Source: Osedax fenrisi (taxonomy: Eukaryota; Annelida; Polychaeta; Sabellida; Siboglinidae). From it: a DNA stretch of 64,000 bases. The position numbers were made by a program, and so were the translations under genes. Below are positions 50,701 to 63,360 of this stretch, piece by piece; positions within the stretch are counted from its first letter, which is position 1; each line of letters opens with the position of its first letter. The notes under the pieces are model-generated. The model was not told where the DNA came from. It saw only the letters and a program-made list of their open reading frames with translations, and made no database searches. The stretch covers positions 55,704,863 to 55,768,862 of the forward strand of contig OZ025241.1 of the NCBI GenBank assembly GCA_964019155.1, written 5' to 3'.

Positions 50701-53700
50701 TGTAAACTCTATACAACGTCACATTTAAGACACAAATGCTGCGCTAGAATAACCCCTAGACTAACTCCTAGACTAAGTATTACTAACCGGCTGCGATATT
50801 GATGGAGATGTTTTTAATGAGGTCATCTTCATCTTCAGCCTCATCTTCATCCTCAGCCTCCTCTAGCATCAGATCTTTGATATCCACTATCTCTTCGCTC
50901 ATACTCATCATATCTACGTTATGAAATAGTATTATATCTTAATGCGCAGTGTATTGCGCGATATATATTATGTAATGTGAAACGTGGTAAAACCCGTTCC
51001 GCTGTAAGGAATTCATATACAATAAAAATAATTCTTATTAAAAATATTTAAGTATATTTTATTTTTACAAATTATAAATTTATAAATTAGCTAGAATTAG
51101 AATCATGTTGTAAGGGTGGGTAATATCTTACAAGTTAATCAAATGTGCGATACATTCATACGTATACACACTCATATAAACATACACATATAATTATATA
51201 TATATATACAAATATACACAAACACACACACACAAACACAGGATGTATCGCACACATATATAAATGCAACAATAAGCTATTTATAATATATTTTCTACTC
51301 TATAATATGGCCAACGAAAACGAATTAGGTACTATACTACTCTGTAATATTTTCTCGCAAGAATAGTTTATACAAGAATAGTTTAATGTTTCATCGTTGG
51401 AAAGAAAATATATTATTATTTAATACTATATATAGTTTATTTAAAATATATATATATATATATATATATTAAATATATGTATGTCAATATGATAAATTAT
51501 TATACTATTATAAAATATTAATGTTTTCAATTAAATATAAGATATTATTGAAATAATCTATGTTTTGGCGGAATAAAAATAAAATAGCTTTTCTATACAA
51601 ATGTATAAGTAAGAATACCTCCCAATCACTGACACTAGAAGCAGCCACACCTCTATGTTTATTATTAGTTAATTATATGTTATTCTATTCAATTCAATGT
51701 ATACATATTGCGATATTGAATAAAAAACTAACAATCTCTATTCTAAATGAACTCGCTTATATAATACTTAGTTAACCTTTGTTCAGGTAAAGTCTGCTTA
51801 GCTCTTTCTTAAACTCTTTAATCGAATCATTCATCTTCAAACAATCTTTCTTGTATGAGATTCTAATCAATATAACAATTATTAATGTTTTTAATATATA
51901 CAACACATATAGCATCTTGATTATATATGAATATACGTGATATATATATTTCACAAGTATCGATATTATATGATTATATATATATATATATTGTATATAG
52001 TTAATAACAGTTAATATAGTTAATAACCTTTGAACTGTGGTAACGTCACTTTTGATTACGCTGCTGTCAACTTTAACGCTGCTGGGTATAGGAGACGAAG
52101 CCTTATCCACAAAGCTGACAGCTAGACAGGGCTCCATTATCGATGGAATGCAGGGTTGTAGTGCATTCTGGGGGGTCTTCTTTTTCTCCGGATCTATTGT
52201 GTTGTTGAGCATTAGTGCATCACGTATACATGTGTGTGTGTATGGGTAATTTTCTCAGTAAGCAGAAATTCTTCTACAATTACCCAGGTACTTATACTTA
52301 AATATGATAATAATAATAATAATATATATATATATATATATAATGAAAAGCTTATGTATTATAATGATATTATAAGGGTTGAGGAACAAACATAATGATA
52401 AGTTATGTGTTAATTTTAAACGTACGAGAATAATAATATTCCGAAAAGAGGTAAATAAACGGTTGTCACGGTTTTCTTTGCCACGGTTATGTTACTCGAA
52501 TATATATTGAATTACTCTAATATTTCTCAAGTAACCACACGACAGCGGCACAACACTATCTAAGCCGAGGTACAAACCTCTTTGACCGGCGTCCGAATCG
52601 TCCGAAGTATCTGTGGTGAAGTCGTAGCGAGTGGTGACGGTGGCTGCACCTATGGAGCGAACACTGTCCACTGCTGTGCTACGCAGGCCCCTCCTAGCCA
52701 GCGCTGACCTTCGTAGCCTCGTTATGGTGGTACGGTGTTGCGACCTGTCCAGTGGAGTGGCCGTAGTACCGCTAGTAGTGACCGCACTACGCTGCTGGTC
52801 ATCCCTAAACGACGCGAGAGGGGTTAACTAGTAATATTTAATATTTAACATGTTTTTAAAATAATTTAAGTATATAAACAAAGATATAAATTATGTGTTT
52901 ATGTATTTATGTAAATAATGTAAAAGTAAATAACGTAAAATATATCAAATAAATATAAACAGTAATAGTAATACAAATATTTATTATAATACCTAAAACA
53001 TATTATTGTAAAAAAAACTTAGGTGACATTCAAAAATAAAAAAATATCACAGAATCGATGTAATATAAATACAAAAAATAAATAAAATATATATATAAAT
53101 ATATATTCTAATAGTAAAATTCATATAAATTATATTCATTAAAAACGTACACAAATTATATACTCGTAACTTAACTGTAGAAAGTTAAATGTTAATTAAT
53201 CACAATATCCGTATATTTTCTCATACTATAGCAAATATAGTTATATGTAAAATAACTCCAAGTACATGTACCGTGAATGTATGGTGTATGTGCATTGTAC
53301 GCTTGTTAATCTGTGGTGTTGAGGTCTAGTGATTCTTAACCTTATAAAGTAAACCCCCTACTTCTTTAACCCCGTTATATTATGAACATCCACTAGGGGT
53401 CTATAATACTCGGGTAATGAATGACTGATGTAGCCCATTAACCCATGAACCAGCTATAGCTTACCTTACCTAGAAATAGCCTACCATCAATACACCACTA
53501 TACCATATAGATGACCTCTATTACTCATGTATATTGCAGTAATTACTATTGTTAGTAATAACTAGTGATGTAAATGATACTTGTATTTAAAGCATCGATG
53601 CAGTCTCAGTCTTAGTTACCTAAAGTTTCAACAAGGCTCGGGCTCGTTTGGCTAGAGTCTCAGCGTGGGCTCGTTTTTTTTCCGAAAATAAATTTTTCGC

Positions 53701-56700
53701 CATCAATAACCGAAAGATTCTTCTCGGGCTTAAAAATCTCTGCATCATTTACATCACTAGTAATAACTGTGGTTTACACCATGGTAATAACTATACGTAT
53801 GCATGCTTCCTATAGTAACATCTATAGCTTACCTCAGCTGGGGGTCACTCGGAGACAGCTGATTGCGAGGGGATATTTCATTCTGTAATCAGTGACAAGC
53901 TTGGCTTCAGTATGGGAGGACATAACAACAACATCACATGGCGTTATACTATGGTCTATTGCTATAGCTACTACTATTTATATTATTAAAACTATCACTA
54001 TTACTATTACTATTAGTAATAGTCTATTACTATTACTATTACTATTACTATTACTATTACTATTACTATTACTATTACTATTACTATTACTATTACTATT
54101 ACTATTACTATTACTATTACTATTACTATTACTATTACTATTGCTATTGCTATTACTATTACTATTACTATTACTATTACTATTACTATTACTATTACTA
54201 TTACTATTACTATTACTATTACTATTACTATTACTATTACTATTACTATTACTATTACTATTACTATTACTATTACTATTACTATTACTATTACTATTAC
54301 TATTACTATTACTATTACTATTACTATTACTATTACTATTGCTATTGCTATTGCTATTACTATTACTATTACTATTACTATTACTATTACTATTACTATT
54401 ACTATTACTATTACTATTACTATTACTATTACTATTACTATTACTATTACTATTACTATTACTATTACTATTACTATTACTATTACTATTACTATTACTA
54501 TTACTATTACTATTACTATTGCTATTGCTGCTAAATATCTAACAGTATTCGAAGTATCAAGATCATTTCCTCCTTCTTTGTCCTATTTCATGAAAATGTA
54601 TATTTAATTAATACATATAAATTATTCTTGTGTAATTAATAATAATAATAGTTAATTAATTTATATGTATTAAGTTAATACTATTAACTAATAACTATTA
54701 ATAGTAATATAAAATATAAATCATTATTATGTAATACAATATAATCAAGTACAATAAGTGAAAGATCTATTACTACAAGCGCTATCCATAAACATTCTAG
54801 ACATTCTATGTGAACTGATATCATTTTTAAATATTAAATATTAAATATATATATATATTTTTATTTTTATTATTTACTATATTTATTTAGTAACTTTAGT
54901 CCTTTCAGTAACTTAGATAAAGTTTTCACTTATAACCATATATGGCTCTAATGTCCCTTCGAAGCCTCCTTCGAGTTAAGGCATCCATGGTTTTAAGGAG
55001 AGTCGATAATTTTGTATGCGCAATTATATAAGATCACTTCAAAATATTATTACTACGAATAAGACCTTGATTGGTCGGGACAGGAATTAAACCCACATCA
55101 TACCACCCGTGTGTCTGACATCTTAGCCTGCTGAGCTAACAAACCAGTTACATCCAACGCGAGTATAAGCTAGTGTGTTAACCTCTGGCTCCTCCTCTTC
55201 GTCTAGTGATGTGTCGATAATAACAGGTGCGCTTGAATACTCAGGCGATGATGTAGCTACAGCAATGGCCGTAACACCAGTAGTAGTGACTGTAGCACCA
55301 CCAGTAGCAGCACCAGTAGCAGTGACTGTAGCATCGCCACCAGTAGTGGTTAGCAGCGAGTGGTCGAGTTCGTCCTGCTCGATGACCTTCTCGAGGTGAT
55401 GCAAAGCTTCGTTAGCATCATTCTCCGCGCCCTCGTGAAGGTCGAACACTTGGTCCACCTGTTCCAAGAGCATCTCTCTCTCCTACGGGAGGTTGGGTCG
55501 GGTTGTGGTCCGGTCGGGTGTCGTGTTTCATAGTCTAGTTAGTCAGCGTTACCGACAAATATACTCACTAATATAGTTCACGTTTTAGATTGTATTAAAA
55601 GGATAGGAGAAATAGTCACGGAGTATTATTATGTAATATCGATGTGATTTCTTAACTATAGTAGCTAATCAACTACTTTATTTTCTATAATTTTAGAAAA
55701 TAAATAGTCTAAAGTATAAAGGTGAACTATTTTCTAGCGACAACATATATTATTGAACAATGAAATTAAAAAATAATGAATTTAAAAGTTTTACAGTTAC
55801 TGTAATTTTGTTATTATTATTGGTAAATGAATATAAGAATTATAAATTCTTTGAAAATATGTCGTTTTCCTGAGAAAATATTTAAGTCGGAATCTATCAA
55901 ATTTCTATTTTAATTCAAAGATATAAAAGATAATTATAGTAAACGTATTCAATTAACGATTAATTATGTCATAGTTATATAATAACTACATTACCTTTAG
56001 CCATTTTTCTTTGTGTTCCAGGAATTGCGATTTCAAAGTTGATATTTTCTTTTTGGTTTTCGAGATATTCAATTCGATCACTTTGTCCTTCTCTTTCAGT
56101 GTTTCTATTGTTCTACCTCTATACTCCTTGAACCGTCCGAATACTTGATTCAGTGGAACATTCGCCTACAATCAATACATCATTTACACATATGTATTTA
56201 AATAATGTCTATGTTATAGTTATTATTGGATATCAATTAGTTATGTTATTATTTGAAAATAAAATATATATTTATTTTTTAATAATTATATTATTACTTG
56301 AAGTATAGCTAGTTATTGAGTTACACACTAATTCCACTAATGGTGTAGAATGTGAAGATGTTTGCATAGCTACATGTATTTTGTATCATATTAAATATAG
56401 ATATTCACATAATTAGAATATACAAATCTATTGTATTATAAAATATTATTTATTAACCATTTATTAATATAAAAACTATGCATTATCACTAAGTTCATCT
56501 GTTGTTAATTGTAGCATAATATATCTATATAACTCACATACATACAAATACATACACATCACACACATATTGACACACACATACATAGACTAAATAAATT
56601 ACTACCTTCCCTTAATATATCAAAACTCCGGATTTGAACCTTTGATATATATTAAAATTGTCTTATCGAACACCTTTTTTTCGTATCCTAATTATTTCTC

Positions 56701-57434
56701 TTGGAATCATATATTATTATTATATGTGATATTATTCATAAATTAAACATTATAGAATTAATATTATTAATTATGTGTCTAAATAAATAATTTTAATAAC
56801 AACAACAACTCACATACCCACACCTACACTCACACTCACACCCACACCCACACCCCTGTATACACATCGATATACAAACCCACATATCACACATACACCC
56901 ACACCTACAGACTCATATCCTCCCATAATCACACACTCCAACATATATATCCCCAAACTCCAACACACTCCCACACAATCTAACACACTCCAACAAACTA
57001 TAACACACTCCCACACACTATAACACACATACACACTCCAACACACTCCCACCCACACACTCCCACATACCCACACACAAACCCAGGCCATTTCGTCGGT
57101 GAGCTGGAGAACTTCACTCGATGACTCATCGATGCTGTCCTCGAACGAAGCATCCTCAGCCTCCCTATTGTTATCCGATGTCTGCAGGTTGTCTTGTTCC
57201 ACGAGCTTAGATATCTCTTTTTTGTCTGTAGGGCATCGGAGTGAGGTGAAGGTGGGTTCAGCGAAACACTCTTAGTTACCATACGGTAAACCATAATTAG
57301 TTTTTCATCTATCGTTTATTATCAAATTATTGTTTTATTTCAATTTGTGTATATTTCACACTCAATAAACTCTATATATAAATATATAGTTATATAATTA
57401 TTGCCTATATATATTAATAATACATTATATAATG

Positions 57435-57471
<37 letters not shown>

Positions 57472-60400
57472 TACATTATGTATAATATATAGTTATAGTT
57501 ATATATTTAATATAATTATTATAATAATATAATATTATATAGTATTATTATAATAATTATACTAAGTATATAATAAAGGCAATAATGAAACCAAACTCAA
57601 ACCATAACCCAAATTCATAGAATTAGTATGCTATGATATATTTGTAGTGAAGCCCTAAGTCAGGGCTCCTAATTATATATTATATATAAATTATATATTA
57701 TTATTATAATAATGTTATGTCTTTAAAAGCATCATGATTGCCTGAAAATCGTTTGAATTATCTTATTTTAAATTTGTTAATAATAAGTGAAAATTATGGT
57801 AAACAGCGTACATTTAAAGCTGAAACTTGATCGTGTTATTGTTGTTATAGTGGTGTTGTTACGAATATCTATTATGTTAAATTAGAAATATAAAATTTGA
57901 AAATTTAAATAAATGTTTTTGTTTATGTTTATGTTACGCATGCGTAGCGATATTTCGAGATTATTATTTTGTATTCATTTTTATTTTTTTTAAACTTTCA
58001 CCGCATCACCAATTTGCAACCAAAATATATCCATGTTATCAAAATAAACATTATAGCTATAGAATCTGCTATGTAAACTTTTTATATGATAAATAAAAGC
58101 ACTTCTAATGTAAATATGTACCCTGTACAGTGTACACTGTACAGTGTACACTAGGGTAGCTTTTGAATTGTTCAAATTTCGTAAATTCCTATCTATTTTT
58201 GAATATTCTTTTGCTTTCTGAATTTTTGTCGGTTTTTAATTATTATTTTGTTATTATATCTGGAATGATTAATATGAGTTATTCCGAGCGAGGTGGCACT
58301 TTTATATGAAGGGAACTAATAACATTACCAAAACATGCTACCATATATGGTATACTGTAGGCTACCCTATAGGGTATACACTAGGGTAGCCCGTTTTTGA
58401 AAGTTTTTCTATCTCGCTCACAGTAGGTCATAAATGTCATAATAAACATAGTTATGAAGTTTCATAAAAAATATTTAATATTGATAAAGCAAAAGCACTT
58501 TAATGACGAAATATTTGCATTTATTTTACAATGTAAATTTCTATAAATAGACATTTTTTCTTATGTATTTTATATATTTGTGCAAGTGCTCGTTGTCATA
58601 CAAATAAAATATTTGGCAAATACGTGTATAAATATATTATAATATTAATAAAGTAAAAAATTATTTAAAAATTTCAAATTAATTTAAATTTATTTTATTT
58701 TTTAATTAATGTAATTTATTTAACTATTTTTTTAATAAATTATTTTAATTAAGGATCAAACTTTGTTGTGAGCCTATAATTGATATCTATGAGGTATAAT
58801 AAAAAACAAATTTATTTTTCTGACAAAAAAATGTTTACGACTATTTACCCCAAAATATATTTTATGTTAAAATGCTTAATAAAAGTAATTTTTTGAATAA
58901 ATATATACTATTTTTGTATCAATACTTATAAGTTTATATTCATATAATGATGATAGACATATATAATATATTTTTTTTTTATTATTCCATTGATCATTAT
59001 TTTTTTCGATTTAGAAAAAATTTAATAATTAAATTAAAATTTCTGTGGATCGATTTAATTATTTAAAAAAAAAATGTGTTAATATTTATAAGGAGGTTTT
59101 TATATATTACATATGCTAAAAGGCAATTTTTACTTGTAACAAAATTGTTTGATCATAACACATCAGTTTTCAATTATTATTTTGTTATTATATCTAGAAT
59201 GATTAAAATGAGTTATTCCGAGTGAGGTGGCACTTTTGTATGAAAGAAACTAATAACATTACTAAAACGGGCTACCCTATCTACCCTATAGGGTATACAG
59301 TGTAAAGGGTACTATAATATATACTATAGTATACACGTTACTTACATTTTACATGTGTATATCATCATGTATATCATCGATGTAAATAAAAGTTTACATA
59401 CTTTTATCATACATCGATGGTGTAAATATATAACCTATATTTATAATTTACTAACGTGGCATTTTCTTCGTGTATTGTTTAGTCTGTAAATATATATTTA
59501 CTTAGTTAATTAACTATTAATTAGGAATAACATTAACCTAACAGGTTTATGAGGAGTGTATACAATCAGTGTATAGTATACATTGTACACTGTAAAATGT
59601 ACACTGTACACATTGTACAGTGTACAATGCAAAGTGTACAATAACCTACATTGTTTATTATACTAGTTATTAATTCCTAATAAGTAAATATATAAAGTAA
59701 ATGAAGTAGACCTAATCATACATATTTATATGCACATATAACATATTGTTAAAAATGTATTATTTAATTAAAATGAATACACATATAAACACCTATACAC
59801 ACCAATGACATATTATTTAAATATAGATCATAAAGTAGGAATTGTAAAATAAAAGTAGACTATAGTATATATATGGTATATATACCTTTGCATTTTCAGT
59901 TTTAGGTTTCAGGGATTGCTTTTCAGTTACCTATAGATAGTATTGGTAATATTTAAATATTAATTTATAAATAACTTTATATTTTTATTTTTATAACATA
60001 CATATAGGAAAACTTTAATGCCATTATAATATGATATATATTATTAATGCCTATAATATTTTGAAATAAATTTAGAATCGTTTCACAAGGTTTTAAGTGA
60101 TTTCAAAATGTTACATATATGTTCCATATCGGTTTCATACTGATTTCATATTGGTTTAATAATGTTCCAAAAGATTAATGGTAGTTTACAATTATTAAAA
60201 TTGTAGACTATACAAATATTGTCTGTTGAATTAAAGTAGGTCAGAGTAGTAATTCTGAACATTTAACTACATTATGATTGATATTTTGTTTAAAATAATT
60301 AATCAGTTTCATTAATTACTCAAATACAAGCTGGTTACATATCAGTGTTATATGTTAGTCTTTATCTTTCTGAGGTGGAATATCAAATTAGGCAAATAAA

Positions 60401-61779
60401 TGTAGGAAAAATCAACACATATTATCAATATTTCATCTTTTTAATAGTAATAACCTCAAACACAAAAAGTCACACATAAACAAATATCCACAGGAAAAAA
60501 TACGCGAAGGAGCCCTACACAAGGGTATATATATGTGTATGTATGTTTTATGGGTATATATGTTTGTGTAAATATGAGTATGATGTGAATACAGATATGA
60601 ATACAATACCTGGACTTTTGTATCTATTTTACTACTTTCTTTTTTTTGGGAAATCTGAAATATTATAAATTATATTTTCTATTTTAATGATGATAATGAT
60701 CTTAATTAATAAAATTACAATTTAATAATACAATACAATAAGTATTGATATATGTGTATATATATATATATATATTAATATATATAAATATAAATATACA
60801 CGTATCTGTAACGTTATTATAAGTGTAACCTTTTGGTTGTCTTGATCCGAAGAAGACTGCAATAGTTAACTATTGTTAGTTGATGTATAGTATGTTGTAT
60901 GATGTATGATGTATAGTATGTTCATAGTATGTATAGTTGATTATTATATATAATAATTAATTAATACATATTAGATAAAACACACAAACACATACACACA
61001 CATAATATATATACCATAAATAATATGTCTACATGCATGTATTACATGTAATGCAAAACAAAATGTACATTATTGTAAAGAATAATGACATATATCCTAC
61101 ATTAATATGTTAACCCGGGTTTTAACATTTGTTTAATATATTATAATATAAGTGTATATATTTGTATTGTTTTTATTATTAGTGATCATGCATATTGTAT
61201 TGTTATCACGATATGATATATACGATTGTTTATGACTCAATAAGTTCGTAATCTACAGATAGACCTAGGGAAATGTCAACATAGGTGGAGACTGCAGTCC
61301 ATGGCCAACATCGACGATTAAGAATTATGTCATTGTTTGTTCAATGATATACTCTAATATACAAAATTCATAATTTTACTATCCGTAACGTTATTTTTTT
61401 TAAATATGCACATATGATGCACTATGAATCATATGATGCATACATGAATCATATGATGCACACATGAATCATATCATATGATTCATATGTATACTTATAG
61501 TAACACACATAGAAACTATTGTTGGCTACTGGTGTTTGTCCTTTTATTAATTTGTATTTTTACTAATTACAATATTGTTATTATTTAATAAAATGTCTTC
61601 TTTCATATCCTATAGGATATATATATATATAATAATAATAATAATATCAGATTCAGTTAATGACCGAAATCAAAAACCCAGGTATGGTATAGAAGTTCTA
61701 TTGAACTTATCAAGATACCAACCTGCTCTTGGTAATGAGAGAATTAATACAAAAACGAATAAATATAAATAAATATTTT

Positions 61780-61829
<50 letters not shown>

Positions 61830-62845
61830 TATTATATAACTTATATGTATATAATAACGATATGATATGGTTTACAATATCAATATGTTACTATTTAGTT
61901 ACCTATTGGTATAAACTATATTTCAATATTAAATAGTAACATATTGTTTTATAAAATAACTAGACGCTAGGTAAGACGATAATATATATTTATACTATTC
62001 AATATTAAACATTTTTTATAAATATATACTAATAATCATATACTAAAACTGCAACTATCTACATTGGAACTTGAACAAGCTTGTCAAAAATGGGGTTTGA
62101 AGATAAATCCTCTTAAATGTGCAATAATGACACAAGATAGCAATGCTGAAATTGAAATCGACAACAACGTGGTTCCCAAAGTTTCCAAGTTCAAATTTCT
62201 GGGTAGTCTTGTTCCAGATTGCTCCTCAGATGTTCAACACCGAATATCAATGGCATCACAAGCTTTCGGTCGACTGAGAACGATATGGTCATCAAAAGAC
62301 GTATCAATACATCTTAAGACTAGACTCTACTGAGCACTCATTCTTCCGATTGCCACATACGGTTCAGAGGCATGGACTACAAGACGAAAAGAAATAGATG
62401 TGCTACTAGTGTTTAAAATGAAATGCCTTAGAGCTATACTCCGGATTACTAGGTCTGACAAACTCAGAAACACCATGATACGAAAGAAACTAAACATAAG
62501 CGAGACGATAGAAGACATCGTTCTTAAAAGAAGACTTCGCTGGTTTGGTAATGTTGTCAGGAATACGTAAACACTAAATTCCAGCTACAAGCTAGATTTC
62601 AACAAAAAGAGACCAAGGACGATAATCCTACGCATTTAAGTCAGTAAGTCAATCATATATTAATATATACGATAATGTTTGGGATGGAATACTAAACGTT
62701 AAATGGGCATGCCCATACCTATGCATACATACGACGACGCTCTTATAAGGCGATGTTGACAACTAACGTTACGGTCGTACTCGTCGCTGGAAACATCGTT
62801 AGGTACAATGTCCCGGATGTTATAGTACTCGAATTCGTCGGCCAT
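43538..62845 (-). CDS. 20-exon gene for an acidic coiled-coil protein, 810 aa, unrecognised
   Basis: Exons on the minus strand: 62845-62768, 60856-60830, 60654-60610, 59930-59886, 57268-57083, 56165-55995, 55482-55183, 53882-53833, 52804-52578, 52193-52028, 51862-51777, 50913-50788, 50388-50339, 47291-47087, 46244-46160, 45640-45519, 45128-45004, 44574-44472, 44035-43956, 43693-43538. All 19 joins agree in phase and the total is 2433 nt. The start reads MADEFEYYNIRDIVPNDVSS. An acidic Ser-rich part follows, then a coiled coil (RTIETLKEKDKVIELNISKT), a Thr/Ala/Gly-rich low-complexity part, an Arg-rich patch (TTITRLRRSALARRGLRS), an acidic run (EEAEDEDEAEDEDD), and long C-terminal helices rich in K, E and M ending GIFLIKPMFSYK. 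No signal peptide or membrane span is evident. Weakest splice sites: the acceptor of exon 5 (CTAAGAG) and the donor of exon 18 (AAA|GTTTTT). Function unknown; the helical texture suggests a structural or cytoskeletal protein. Confidence 0.8.
46600..47045. repeat. Degenerate ATAGGGNTACA repeat in an intron
   Basis: Words such as ATAGGGCTACAT, ATAGGGTTACAA, GGGGTAATCTATG and AGGGTACTATGG recur at roughly 15-25-bp spacing through the intron between exons 14 and 15 of the coiled-coil gene. The pattern is too diverged for exact unit counting. Confidence 0.6.
47592..50017 (-). mobile_element. hAT transposon with decayed transposase, inside an intron
   Basis: The ends CAGGGCCGGCTTAAG and CTTAAGCCGGCCCTG are perfect 15-bp inverted repeats, flanked by the 8-bp duplication GTAAGAGT (47584-47591, 50018-50025). 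Subterminal GGGCCCC words occur at both ends. Minus-strand frames between 48680 and 48290 read DYRAQSYEKSSNMSGGFNKM, then, after frame breaks, CAVHSLNLVGQNAVESST, then WASQADFIRAV; these correspond to the CRGQSYDNAxNMSG, CxAHSLNLVG and TRWSAHA words of DUF4371-type hAT transposases. The hairpin GCGTGAAGGAGATCC/GGATCTCCTTCATGC lies at about 47868-47925. It sits between exons 13 and 14 of the coiled-coil gene. Confidence 0.88.
53563..53759. mobile_element. Small hAT-type MITE with exact 8-bp duplication
   Basis: Starts TAGTGATGTAAATG, ends CATTTACATCACTA, with GTAATAAC on both sides (53555-53562, 53760-53767). The 197-bp element contains GAGTCTCAGCGTGGGCTCG and AAGGCTCGGGCTCG. It lies in the intron between exons 8 and 9 of the coiled-coil gene. 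A related copy is at 34229. Confidence 0.88.
54024..54531. repeat. Hexanucleotide array (CTATTA)n
   Basis: About 500 bp of nearly pure CTATTA repeats, interrupted only by groups of CTATTG near 54142, 54341 and 54520. It lies in the intron between exons 7 and 8 of the coiled-coil gene. The plus-strand poly-leucine frame it creates (53892-54542) is an artefact. Confidence 0.95.
54900..55146 (-). mobile_element. tRNA-derived SINE
   Basis: The minus strand contains a Pol III type-2 promoter: box A TTAGCTCAGCAGG (about 55139-55127) and box B GGGTTTAATTCC (about 55094-55083), at tRNA-like spacing. The stems do not all pair and the body continues beyond the tRNA-like head through AATCAAGGTCTTATTCG to a GC-richer tail near 54960, so this is a SINE, not a tRNA gene. 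It begins only about 37 bp downstream of the exon 7 donor of the coiled-coil gene, in the same orientation. Confidence 0.6.
56800..57082. repeat. CA/CT-rich minisatellite next to an exon
   Basis: Irregular units of ACACACTCCAACACACTCCC type. On the transcribed (minus) sense it is GT-rich with G runs and begins immediately after the exon 5 donor (57083) of the coiled-coil gene. Confidence 0.85.
58236..59280. repeat. Pair of direct repeats about 930 bp apart
   Basis: The segment 58236-58345 recurs at 59165-59275 with few changes (core GAGTTATTCCGAGCGAGGTG). Both copies are followed by GGCTACCCTATAGGGTATAC-like palindromic words. The interval also has CACTAGGGTAGC at 58149 and 58379. They may be two copies of one small mobile element whose ends I could not define. 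All lie in the intron between exons 4 and 5 of the coiled-coil gene. Confidence 0.6.
59560..59645. repeat. Cluster of TGTACA/GTACAC palindromic words
   Basis: Variants of CATTGTACACTG and ACAGTGTACAATG recur five to six times within about 90 bp, and a shorter cluster occurs at 58125-58150. Confidence 0.7.
61401..61490. repeat. 20-bp tandem repeat
   Basis: Three contiguous units of about 20 bp with core ATGAATCATATGATGCA (61421-61480) and partial units on both sides, inside intron 1 of the coiled-coil gene. Confidence 0.85.
62048..62640 (+). pseudogene. RTE-like LINE fragment, C-terminal part of ORF2
   Basis: The plus strand reads GLKINPLKCAIMTQ, then VSKFKFLGSLV, then QAFGRLRTIWSSKDVS and LKTRLY, ending at a TGA (62331-62333). 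After that stop the frame goes on: LPIATYGSEAWTTRRKEID, then FKMKCLRAILRITRSDKLRN, then RRLRWFGNVVRN. This is the region downstream of the FADD box in craniofacial-development-protein-2-like elements. It is truncated at the 5' side and carries one clear nonsense codon. It lies in intron 1 of the coiled-coil gene, on the opposite strand. Confidence 0.75.
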
Positions 62846-63360
62846 AACCGGGGGAAGCCAGTTTACAGTTTACTACCACGGCTACTACTGCTGCTACTGC
62901 CGGTATACGACTACTACGTTAAGATATAGCTACTGTAGCGACAGTCTAGATACAACGACGACTAGAGTCCGATAAAGCGAATGACGTAGGCGCGCGTATA
63001 CAGAACAATAGCCTCTCGTAACAATGGCCGCGCTGTGGCTTACACGCGCGCCCAGTGACGGAAGACAATAGCTTCAGACAATGACGCGATTGTTAGGCGT
63101 AAGTAGTGACTCGTCGGCTCCACTAATTACCTAAGCGGCGGTGGTATACCTTTACTACTGTAGTAGTACAGGTTGTAAACACTAATACGATCGCAGCTAT
63201 ATGTATATAGGTATCGAGAGCATATGTCCTTGGAGTTATCGCGACGATATATTACTGGTGCGGTCAGCGGATTACGTAATAATTAACTTCGTACACGCGC
63301 TTAATACCATTACGAGATTAGCATCCGTATACCGCCTATAGCCTATAGGCTATAGGCTAG
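62846..63360 (-). promoter_or_regulatory. Probable promoter region of the coiled-coil gene
   Basis: Directly upstream of the ATG (62845) the DNA is GC-richer and rich in CpG (GTAGGCGCGCGTATAC, CACGCGCGCCCAG) for about 500 bp, then returns to AT-rich sequence. Tandem palindromic words CCTATAGGCTATAGGC lie at about 63345. No TATA box or transcription start can be fixed. Confidence 0.4.

Noticed and set aside
53892..54542. 216-codon plus-strand frame that is mostly poly-leucine
   Set aside because: It is the CTATTA hexanucleotide array read in one frame; it lies in an intron of the minus-strand gene and has no coding texture outside the repeat.
56620..56670. tRNA-like box B (GGTTCAAATCC) on the minus strand
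   Set aside because: Box A is not recognisable and no acceptor or anticodon stem pairs; at most a SINE remnant, not a tRNA gene.
58236..59280. Regularly spaced repeats considered as a CRISPR-like array
   Set aside because: Only two long direct copies about 930 bp apart, in a eukaryotic intron; no short repeat-spacer periodicity.
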